Of a stretch of 64,000 nt of DNA, positions 37,120-46,437 are shown piece after piece. Location: contig CM060847.1 of the NCBI GenBank assembly GCA_030737835.1, positions 15,712,656 to 15,776,655 on the forward strand, written 5' to 3'. The notes beneath the pieces were generated by a model. The model was not told where the DNA came from, searched no databases, and saw only the letters and a list, made by a program, of their open reading frames with translations. This DNA is from Acorus gramineus (taxonomy: Eukaryota; Streptophyta; Magnoliopsida; Acorales; Acoraceae). Position numbers and translations under genes: made by a program. Numbering within the stretch: the first letter of the stretch is position 1; each line of letters starts with the position of its first letter.

Positions 37120-37560
37120 TTGTGATCTGAACAATGTCCTTAATATTTATGTTTTTTATGTTTTATGAACACACTCTATCTTTGTTTAATTATTCAGTAT
37201 GTAGGGTAGCTTTATGAAGTGTTATGTTTATGAACAATGTTCTCTGGATGCTTTCTGTTTGTTAGGAGGGTTTATGTATTATGAATGTGTGGAAACATGT
37301 GTTTGTTAGGTTGTATTATGTATTATGAATGTGGATGCTTGTGTTTGTTTGGGTTTATGTATTATGAATGTGTGGGTGCTTGTGTTTATTAGGTGAGTGA
37401 AGTTTTTTATTAGGTGAGTGAAACCTTGTGTTTGGGTTTATTAGGTGATTGAAACCTTGTGTTTGTCTGGATGCTTGTGTTTGTTGTGTTTATGTGAAAT
37501 TGAAATTGAATAGACAAGCTATATTCTATTAATATTTCATTGTTTCTATTCATGTGTCTT
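37120..37560. repeat. Short tandem repeats upstream of the transposase gene
   Basis: Words such as TTTATGTATTATGAATGTG and GCTTGTGTTTGTT recur with a spacing of about 45-55 bp between 37260 and 37480, in the spacer between ORF1 and the transposase. The role is unknown; it may belong to the transposase promoter or 5' UTR. Confidence 0.55.
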
Positions 37561-37688
37561 GGTGTGGAAGTAAGAACTCAAGAGGACCTTACCCCTATCA
37601 TTATTTATAGTTTTCTAATGTGTTTGTTAGCAACACTATATATGCTATGCTTATATTGTTTGTGGATGCATTCTTTAAGGTATTAGGA

Positions 37689-38929
37689 ATGTGGACTCCA
37701 CAGAATATCATCATCTTCCTCCTTATTGTGTATTACATACATCACAAGTTTGGTCAACGTAGGGTGCCAAGAGCAGTGCGTGATGGGGTTCTGAGTGGCC
37801 ATGATTATGTTGATGGAATACTAAGGGGCCATCCACGCCCATGTCAAGAATTATTTCGCATGGATCAACATGTGTTCCGACGATTGGCAGATTTATTCCG
37901 GAGGGAAGGTTGGTTGGAGGACACAAGGAACATGTGGATCGAAGAACAATTAGCTATATTCCTCACTATCGTTGGACATAATTCGACAAACAGATATTGT
38001 CAGGACCGATTCAAATACTCTGGGGAGACCATATCCCGTCAATTTAGGGAGGTCCTATCGGCATGCTTGAAATTAAGCAAGTTGGTTATTCATCCACCCG
38101 ATTTGTCAAAGACACCCATCCAAATCTTAAACAATCATCGATTTTACCCAGCGTTCAAGGTAATAAACATTATTTCATGAATGTACTTGAATTGTGCCCT
38201 CATATAAGTTTGGAAGTTTAATCATATGGGTAATTAAACATTGATATGTAGGATTGTGTTGGGGCTATAGATGGAACTCTTGTCCACGCGATCATAGAGA
38301 CAGAGAGTCAAGTGCCATTCCGGGGGCGCAAGGGGGATTGCATGCAGAATGTTCTTGCTATCTGCTCCTTCGACATGCAGTTCACCTATGCTGAGGCCGG
38401 TTGGGAAGGAACGGCGCACGATTCACGTATCCTTTCCGAATGCATCCGAGACCCTTCAAGGAATTTTCCAATGCCACCTCCAGGAAAATATTATGTAGCT
38501 GACGCAGGGTATAGCAACAATAGGGGATTCCTCACACCATATCGAAACGTGAGGTATTGGTTGGGTGATTATAGGGGCAGATCAGGACCACAAAATAAGG
38601 AGGAGCTATTCAATTTTTATCACTCTTCATTGCGCAATGTTATAGAACGCACTTTTGGAGTGTGGAAAGCGCGATTCCCCATACTGAAGAAGATGACATC
38701 TTATTCTTTTGACATCCAGGTACGGATCGTCATTGCAACAATGGCTATCCATAATTATATTCGAAGGGAAAATCAGGCTGATACCCTCTTTCGCGAATTC
38801 GAAAACACGAACACAGATGAGGACCGTAGCGCTGAAACACTATATGCCCCAATCCAATCGGAGAGAGATCAGATAGAAATGAATAGAACCCGAGATCAGA
38901 TAGCCGATCTACTAATGGCTAGGCGCTAG
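37689..38929 (+). CDS. PIF/Harbinger DDE transposase (HARBI1/ALP1-like), 382 aa
   Basis: The enzyme cuts and joins transposon DNA. Two exons, 37689-38159 and 38252-38929, meet in frame across a short GT-AG intron (AFK|GTAATA ... TAG|DCVGAIDGT). The N-terminal part has the helix-rich region typical of this family (ELFRMDQHVFRRLADLFR, IEEQLAIFLTIVGHNSTNR). The DDE_Tnp_4 catalytic domain carries D164 (GAIDGT), D241 (VADAGY) and E289 (IERTFG), all present. The conserved FPILKKM and MAIHNYIRR blocks follow. No stop or frameshift is visible, so the protein could be functional. The start is the first ATG that keeps the family N-terminus; an upstream in-frame start at 37620 would add hydrophobic residues not typical of it. 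ORF1 lies upstream and a GRF-finger gene 97 bp downstream. Confidence 0.92.
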
Positions 38930-39025
38930 GGGATCTTTTTTTTCTTGTATCCATGCCCATTTTTTTTTATGTTGTAATATTAATATTGTAACAATCCTGT
39001 ATAATTTTGTAATATTTTTGATAGC

Positions 39026-39458
39026 ATGAAGAACGAAAATTCAGAGATTGAGTGCGCCTGTGGACGAGGACCGATGGTCCTCTTGATGGCTAGGACTTCC
39101 AAGAACTATGGCCGATGGTTTTTGAGGTGCCCAGCAAGATTGGTAAGTCATATACAGTGTAAACCCTCTTGAATTGCTAATTATGTCCCTTTAAACATAT
39201 TTGTCATTTAACGTTATTACAATTTGTTGTCATTCATGTAATCAGGAACACCCACAATGCTTCGTCGTGTGGGTTGATGAATTGCGTCGGGCGCACGGAC
39301 CCGAGTATTACCAGGTGCCAGCTGAGGAGAAGGTTGAGAAGGCCGCCGCAGTTCAACGCCCCATAGGGATACTCATCTTTGGATGTTGTTCATGCTTATG
39401 TATCATATTGATGGTGTTTGTGATCTTTTTTTTGCTTGTACTCTTGGCCATCAAATGA
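39026..39458 (+). CDS. Small GRF-type zinc-finger protein with C-terminal membrane helix (109 aa)
   Basis: Two exons, 39026-39142 and 39246-39458, join in frame at GT-AG sites. The GRF finger is complete: C10 and C12 (ECACGRG), the TSKNYGRWF signature at residues 24-32, C35 and C44 (EHPQCFVVWVDE). GRF fingers bind single-stranded nucleic acid in DNA-repair and topoisomerase proteins. An acidic, helical linker (PAEEKVEKAAAVQ) leads to a strongly hydrophobic C-terminus (FGCCSCLCIILMVFVIFFLL), so the protein would be tail-anchored with the finger in the cytosol or nucleoplasm. It lies 97 bp after the transposase stop and inside the element ends, in the same orientation, so I infer it is transposon cargo. 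It could instead be a captured host gene. Confidence 0.75.
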
Positions 39459-40738
39459 CTGTAGAAGTTGGATTATGAAACCAGCACTGTAATGTAAATA
39501 TTCACTGCTCTGAAACTTTTTTTTATTTCAGAATGTTGTAACATTCTCATGTATTTATCTATTGTAGCATGAAAATATATACAGCATATTTGTGTGCTTG
39601 GAGGAATTTGATAATCTACAGGTTTTTATTTTTGAATCATAAAAAGTGTTGTAATATTATTCTCTTGTATTTATAATGTGTAGCATGACAGGATATGCCA
39701 CTTTCTCATTATTAGGTGAGAGTTGTAAAAAAAAATTGACAGGTATGTGATTACTATGATTTTCAAAATGGTAAATATAGATTGCATATTTACCACATCA
39801 TAAAAAGCACATATGTCTTGAGTTATTTTTTTAAAATCTATATAAGCTTGTATCAGGTTCTAACAAGTAATCAAATATAGTATCTAATAATTTATTAAAT
39901 AGACATTTATCAAAGTATCTTTTTTTAATAAATAGAAAAAATAAGCAAATAATCAAGTTTTCAACCAAACATCAAATTACATTCAGCACTTATTAAATGG
40001 ACCAAAACACCCTTGTCATAAGCTCTACTTTAGTACTGAACCAAACACACTTATTTGCAATAAGTGCTTATAATTTCTGCTGAACCAAACAGTTTTTCTT
40101 CTGAACTGATTAAAACTTATCAGAACTTATACAATCTGCACTTATAAATCAGGACTTAAAATCAGCTTTCCGCTGAACCAAACGGCCCCTAAGTCTCGAA
40201 TTCAGGACTCTTGATGAAGATACGTATAAGTAAGTGGGGTTTTTTTTTAACAACCCCCCCCCCCCCTAGTGCATTAATCACATTGATTTTCTCAGATTTC
40301 GATTTAAATGATTAATTAAAATGAATAAATTATTCAAGCCCCAATTGAAAAAATAAATAAATATTAAAAATTAAATTTTTAAAAAATAATTAAAAAGGGA
40401 AAAGTATTGGATCATCTATTGTAATTTGATTAAAGATGAAAAAAGTGAGTACCGTATGAGTTTATGTTAATTCTCGCATCATAAATCCAATTCTCACCCT
40501 ATGTTTCTAACCTCATTTTTATTAAAATAACAACTTAACATAATTGGCATATTCATTAACACTCAAAACATTCATTACAGATACAAAGCTCACTCTTGGA
40601 AACTCCAAATACAATCAAACGACACATCATAGAACAATTACATACTGAACTTTAAAAAAAAAAAAACAAAAGATAGAGCTTTCACTTGTATAAATCAGAG
40701 ACCAATCAACGTCTCCCGCCTCCACCGCCGCCACCTAC
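39459..40738. other. Element right end, then spacer to the glycine-rich protein gene
   Basis: 39459-40189 is AT-rich and holds the subterminal repeats and right inverted repeat of the Harbinger element. A C run occurs at about 40254-40267. The rest to 40738 includes the likely 3' UTR of the minus-strand glycine-rich protein gene. No other gene is seen. Confidence 0.5.
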
Positions 40739-42057
40739 TCAGACACCAACCCCGACGCCACCGCCGAATCCACGCCCCCCACCGATCCTTCCTCCTTGTC
40801 CGATCCCTCCACCACCGCCGGCGCCACCACCGACACCACCCCCAGCACCGCTACCAACACCACCGCCGGCGCCGAACCCTCCGCCCTGTCCCGACCCACC
40901 ACCTCCCCCGCCGCCAAACCCACCACCACCTCCTACACCTCCTCCTGAACCACCGCCGACACCACTACCGGCTCCAAAACCTCCACCACGTCCGCTCCCA
41001 CCGCCGGCGCCGCCACCACCCCCGCCGCCAACCCCACCACCACCTCCTACACCTCCTCCTGAACCACCACCGGCACCACCACCGGCTCCAAAACCTCCAC
41101 CACGTCCGCTCCCACCGCCGGCGCCGCCACCGCCCCGCCGCCAACCCCACCACCACCTCCTACACCTCCTCCTGAACCACCACCGGCACCACTACCGGCT
41201 CCAAAACCTCCACCACGTCCGCTCCCACCGCCGGCGCCGCCACCACCCCCGCCGCCAAACCCACCACCACCTCCTACACCTCCTCCTGAACCACCACCGG
41301 CACCACTACCGGCTCCAAAACCTCCACCACGTCCGCTCCCACCGCCGGCGCCGCCACCGCCGGCGCCGCCAAACCCACCACCACCTCCTACACCTCCTCC
41401 TGAACCACCGCCGGCACCACTACCGCCTCCAAAACCTCCACCACGTCCGCTCCCACCGCCGGCGCCGCCACCGCCCCCGCCGCCAAACCCACCACCACCT
41501 CCTACACCTCCTCCTGAACCACCGCCGGCACCACCACCGGCTCCAAAACCTCCACCACGTCCGCTTCCACCACCGGCGCCGCCGCCACCTCCGCCACCGA
41601 ATCCACCACCACCTCCTACACCTCCTCCGGCACCGCCGCCGACACCTCCACCGGCTCCAAAACCTCCACCGTGTCCACTCCCACCGCCGCCTCCGAATCC
41701 ACCACCACCTCCTACTCCTCCACCTCCGCCACCACCAGCGCCGAATCCCCCGCCGCGTCCTCCTCCGAAGCCTCCACCACCACCCACACCTCCTCCAGCG
41801 CCACCGCCGCCTCCAAAACCTCCACCGCGGCCACCTCCAAAACCGCCACCACCGCCACGGCCGAAACCGCCACCCCCACCACGCCCGCCGCCGCCAAAAC
41901 GGCCGCCGCAGCCTCTCCAGCCGCAGCCCCTGCCGCGTCCGGGGCCGCCGAAGCCGTCGTCGTCGAAACGGTCACCCCATGCAAAGGCAGTCAAGTGAGA
42001 AACAATGCATAGGAGGAGAAGCAAAGAAGGGACCCATTTACGTGAGAGACCGCCCAT
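40739..42057 (-). CDS. Secreted glycine-rich protein (cell-wall GRP type) with a one-base frameshift
   Basis: The N-terminus MGGLSRKWVPSLLLLLCIV is a signal peptide, followed by HLTAFAWGDRFDDDGFGG. The rest is GGX repeats rich in GGGFG, GGVGG and GSGRGG, as in structural cell-wall GRPs. From about 40930 to 41620 a unit of 114 bp (38 residues) repeats: the word CCACGTCCGC occurs at 40986, 41100, 41213, 41327, 41441 and 41555. One interval is 113 bp: the C run at 41133-41136 (G on the coding strand) has four bases where the sister units have five. As given, the frame ends early at 41047. The +1 phase continues the Gly-rich protein without a break to a TGA at 40739-40741, so the full product would be about 439 residues. 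The single missing base may be real or an assembly error. Confidence 0.85.
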
Positions 42058-42125
42058 TTGATTGAAGAAGCTTTTTTTTGTTTTTTTTAGTTGATGATAT
42101 GGTTTTAGTTGGTTGTGAAGTTGGG

Positions 42126-42134
42126 TTTATATAG
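42126..42134 (-). promoter_or_regulatory. TATA box of the glycine-rich protein gene
   Basis: CTATATAAAC on the minus strand, about 70 bp upstream of the ATG at 42057, is a consensus TATA box at a spacing that leaves a short 5' UTR. Confidence 0.65.
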
Positions 42135-42996
42135 AAGAAGCAAAAAGTGAAGTAGATTGTGATTTTAAAGCATTAATGGCGGTCCGCGTTTGAGCAGTTG
42201 AGGAGATGGAAGTGATGATCATTCATTGGTCGGGATTCTATTATGTTTATATATCAAATCTCTCTTTGGATCGTCGGACGCGCCGACAAGGCCAAGGTTA
42301 CGTTTTAAAATACAAAACAAAAGAGACGTGGGAGGGGTTGGAATTGTCTATGGCATCACATGGTCCTTTCTCGCATGCAAGGTCCGTGTGACCATAAAGG
42401 GTTACTACAAAGATTGCACTCGAGAATAGATTTAGAATAAGTTGAAATTAGTTGGAACAGCTTCACTGTGGATGTTTGAATAACTGAAATAAATAAATGA
42501 GAATACGTATGTTAGAATTGACTGGTATAAAATAGTATATGGATTCCAGCCACCTCCTAGAAGTAAGTTATTCTTGGTTATTCAATCTCAAAAAATATGT
42601 GGTCCCACTTTTAAACTAACTGTCATCCTTTCTTATAAATAAACTGTTAAATCAATTATCATCGTTTTTCACTTTTTATAAATATTTATCGATATATTAT
42701 TCATATTTTATCTAAATAACAAAAATATTATTATTACGTTTTTCAATGAAAATAATTCAAAACACAACTAAAAAAAAAAAATCTTTATTTAAAATAAAAT
42801 AATCATAAATCTAATAATAATTTAATTCTCGAACGGAACGGAACATGGGCTGAATGCAGTAAAAGTGTTTTTGTAATTGAGAATGCAACAGAATTACTTC
42901 CATAAAAACGAATTCCAGCAACGATCAGTGGTATATATATATATGCTAAAAAATCCAAAAAGAACATAAATGACTTTTTTTAAAACAATGATGGTG

Positions 42997-42999
<3 letters not shown>

Positions 43000-43083
<84 letters not shown>
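43000..43083. repeat. (TA)n microsatellite, about 41 units
   Basis: Uninterrupted TA dinucleotides for about 83 bp. Confidence 0.95.
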
Positions 43084-43085
<2 letters not shown>

Positions 43086-43439
43086 TTTAAATGACAAATA
43101 CAAAGAGTCTCAAGAAAAATCAGTGCATGATCTATTTTTTTAAGTTGGGTCGGTCTTATCGGTCTACCTTAGATCTTCATGAGTATGTCATTTATATTAT
43201 AATGTAAAACATCTCACGGCATAAAAGACATACTAAAAGTAACTTTCCTTATTGGTATGCTATGGCCTCACACATCTCCCAAAAAGTCTCTCGTAGGACG
43301 CATACTTACATGGGCAATGTTACTCTTCACTCCTTGGACTAGCTAGTAAATCACAGGCTTATATAAGACACCCACCAATTGATTAATTAAGGTTGTTAAT
43401 CCACTTATCCAATATTTACATTACATCTTTCTTGCCATC

Positions 43440-43469
43440 TATGCATGCATGCATGCATGCATGCATGCC
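43440..43469. repeat. (GCAT)n microsatellite, about 7 units
   Basis: Perfect tetranucleotide repeat GCAT for roughly 28 bp; GCATGC is self-complementary, so it can form a hairpin. Confidence 0.9.
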
Positions 43470-43889
43470 AGGAAAGCTAATTAAAGAACCATGTGAAGCT
43501 ATCCGATCTTTTCCACTCCAAAGTCTAAATCATGTCGGCGGGAGAGACGACTGTCCAGTGAGATTTTTTTTTTTTTTTAATTAGAAAGATAGACATTATC
43601 ATTAAGCACTTGTAATAACAAAGTGTGAATCGGGAGAGAGAATAGGGGAAGAAAAATGCAAAACGGCAAAAAAATAAAATAAAATAAACCAGTCGGTAGA
43701 CTTTCCAGTGAGGTTTTGACTTTGATGTTTTGACTTGAATCTCAAGCAATTAATGTTCACCTCCATCTCCTCAACTGATCAGACGCGGGAAATAAATGCT
43801 TCTTCAAACCTAAAAGATAAGGTGATATGACTTACTATTATAAACTATTAAATTAAACTTGAGTGTTTAACTGTGAATCCATAGCAACA

Positions 43890-44055
43890 ATGGTTGACTT
43901 ACAGAAATGGTTTGCCTTAATTATTTGCTTCAATTGTGTTGTCACTCTCAGTTGAGTGAAATTGCATGGGGGAGACCGGCTGTTTTGATGATGATGGAGG
44001 ATTCGGGGCTGGTGGCCATGTTGGTGGTGGTGCAGGGCCAAATCTACTGCAATAA
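43890..44055 (+). pseudogene. Decayed paralogue of the glycine-rich protein, N-terminal part only
   Basis: An ATG at 43890 opens a signal-peptide-like stretch (MVDLQKWFALIICFNCVVTL) that stops after 21 codons. The DNA then continues with similarity to the intact gene's post-signal region: GCATGGGGGAGACCG resembles its AWGDR codons. In a shifted frame, FDDDGGFGAGGHVGGGAG mirrors the intact FDDDGFGG start and Gly repeats before a stop at 44053-44055. The gene thus carries a stop and at least one frameshift. It points away from the intact copy, 1.8 kb from it. Confidence 0.55.
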
Positions 44056-44753
44056 AAGTATCAAAATAGACCATGTGCTAGAAAGAGAGGAGCGAGAAAA
44101 AAAAACGAAAATAAGAGATAAAAACAACACGGGACAATATGAACTAATTAACGCGGGAATAGAAAAGGCTTCTATCCGTACTCAAAGACTAGGGTATCTG
44201 TATGAGCATGGTTCAAAACATTTTGATTACCAAGCACACATTCAGAAGCATCCAATAGCGAAAATGAGCTTTGAGCACTACTATATTTCTATTCATTAAT
44301 TCCATATGATAATAGCATTAATTGTAAGATGATCGTGGTCATTGTGATGGAATCTGTAATGCACAATAACAAAGTGAGTTGTGTTTAATCATGTGAGATC
44401 CAAAATTTGATCATTGTTTTATCAAGCACGTTGTTTTTAATTCGATGAACACATTATCTGAAAAGGATTAGTTATCATCTTTTTATTAATATTTTTTTAT
44501 AAGTTGGGGTGATTAGATTTGGCAGAGGGTATACATATTCTTGTAACATGAATTATTAATAAATATAAGTTATTAAGAACATGGTACACTAATTATACGA
44601 CTCTTGATAACCTTAATAGATAAAAAAAAATCGATGTGGATTGTAATTGGGATTACACAAGGGGTACATATCATTTTCTAATATATAATATATATTAATT
44701 TAAAAAAGACTATTACATAAAAGATTCTTTTCCCATAAAGCATTTATAAAATA
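44056..44753. other. AT-rich spacer
   Basis: No gene, RNA or repeat recognised; it is the flank in which the Helitron at 44754 sits. Confidence 0.5.
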
Positions 44754-45702
44754 CTAGTTGTTGTACATGTGCAGATGCACATAAACAAAGTCTAACATAT
44801 GTTTCGATTAATATTAATGTCAAATAATTTAGTTACAATAACATCTTTATAGTAATGACTCCAAATGCAAGAAATCTAATGTCTCTAGTTTATTCAATGA
44901 AATGATGAAAATAATGGTATTAAACATAAAAAAAACAATCATAGATTCACAGTAGACTATGTCTCATATGCATTTTTCCTAAAAATCATAAAAAAATATT
45001 AAATAGTTCATAAAAAAAAACCCAGAAATCAAACCACCCTTGTAAGTACATTAGTTCAAAAAAAAAATGATCTAAGCAAATGAATCCAATGTTTATAAAT
45101 AATTAATCAATTCAAAAGAATCAAATAATCCAAAAACTTTCGAGATATCCAAACTAAATTAGAATGAATGTCTCACTTCAAAAATGAATCGATTTGGAGG
45201 ATTACCATTCGAGATAATAAGAAAACAGGTAGGGATGGCAATGAGATGGGTGGGTTTGGATTCCATGTTTTTCAAACTCACCCCAATCCGCCTCGACCCG
45301 TGTAATACATGGGTTGGGTTTGGGTTTTATGTTTAAAACCCGACCCAACCCGCAAACCCGACCTTTATTCGATCATTAGGATTTATAAAATAAATGAAAA
45401 TTAATTCCTAATATAGTTAAAAAAAAGAGTCAATTATCGTCATTCTTTTTTTTCTTACAACCAATTATTGACACTCTATAGTATTTTATTTTTCCCTTTT
45501 CCTTTCAACATATAAGTAAAAAAAATATTTATTTGGTCTTATATGTAATTTTGAACTATTTATATTATATATTCTAAAATATTGTAATTAATTTTCAAAT
45601 ATTGTATGTAATGAATGTCATAAACTATATATGATATATCTATTTTGATATTTAGTATTCAAATTGAAGTTTATTTCATGAATATAATCCGCATTCATGT
45701 CA
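44754..45702 (-). mobile_element. Helitron 3' portion, inverted copy of 1-952
   Basis: On the minus strand the sequence runs into the hairpin TGTGCATCTGCACA and ends CTAG at 44754, followed by host T. It matches 1-952 over its whole length with scattered single-base changes and small indels. The match is limited on the right only because the other copy leaves the window, so the element probably extends further right; its 5' TC end was not located. Confidence 0.75.
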
Positions 45703-46437
45703 AAAATAATTTATTTTATCATATAATATTTTTATTATATTAAATACAGTGATCGATCAATTTAACTTACTTTAAACGAGGTGGGGTGGGGTGGGACGGA
45801 TACAGATATTATGATGGAAAACTCAAAATGTAATGGAATGGATATGGATTTCAAATTATAAAACCAGATATGGGGTGGGGCAGGAATGGAATATAATATT
45901 GAGGAGATGGATTGAGTTTGGATTATGGTAAACCCAACCTATTGCCATCCCTAAAAATAGGAAAGCAAAAGTGAACCATAGAAAAAATAAAAAAAAAGTA
46001 CGATGAATAAATTTTAAATAAATTATAGGAAGGGAATATATTCAAAAAAGATAATAACAGATAATTGAAAATACATCACAAAAGTACAAGTAAATATGCT
46101 AATGAGAATATGAATAACACATGTAAGAATTGTTTTTTATAAATAAAAAAAATCATTTTCGTAAGAGATAATGTAGGATATATTAGGTAATGTAATAAAT
46201 TTATTTTTAAACAAATATGGATTTATTTTTAAAAACATACATACAAAAAAGATAATAACAAACGGTTGAAAATATACCACAAAAATAGAAGTAAATATGA
46301 TAATTAGAATCTGATTCACAAGAGTAGGAATTTTGTTTTTGTTAAAAAAGGACAAATTGAAGTTTGTTTTTGTTTTTGTTTTGTTCATGTTTCCTTCTTT
46401 TATTGGTTTCTGAATTTTTTTTTGTTGGTTGCAACAG
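45703..46437. other. Probable Helitron continuation and intron upstream of the SR45a-like exons
   Basis: AT-rich DNA with GGTGGGGTGGG-type words at 45780-45800, then sequence up to an acceptor at 46437. No exon encoding the expected N-terminal RS domain of SR45a is found. Confidence 0.4.

Larger units (their letters stand above)
30413..40192 (+). mobile_element. PIF/Harbinger transposon, 9.77 kb, with three genes and a nested solo LTR
   Basis: The terminal inverted repeats are GGGACTGTTTGGTT at 30416 and, on the other strand, GGGGCCGTTTGGTT ending at 40189 (12 of 14 match). Both subterminal regions repeat GTTTGGTT and CTTATAA words, two and three times respectively. The 3-bp flanks are CAA and TAA, close to the TAA/TTA target of this superfamily but not identical. 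Inside, all on the plus strand, are ORF1 (Myb/SANT-like, broken), the DDE transposase (intact) and a GRF zinc-finger gene. ORF1 plus transposase is the defining pair for autonomous PIF/Harbinger elements. Removing the 3.23-kb LTR and its duplication leaves about 6.5 kb. The transposase could still be active in trans; self-mobilisation is doubtful because ORF1 carries two lesions. Confidence 0.82.
42135..43889. other. Intergenic spacer between divergent GRP gene and GRP remnant
   Basis: Contains upstream sequence of the glycine-rich protein gene, then AT-rich DNA with the (TA)n and (GCAT)n tracts listed separately. No coding region is supported. Confidence 0.5.

Noticed and set aside
40686..42065. 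459-residue plus-strand frame rich in Pro and His, antisense to the glycine-rich gene
   Set aside because: It is the mirror of Gly codons (GGN read as NCC). The minus strand has a signal peptide, a TATA box and a family-typical protein, so the plus frame is a shadow.
43907..44299. 130-residue plus-strand frame
   Set aside because: It crosses the decayed glycine-rich copy out of phase; the recognisable protein similarity is in other phases.
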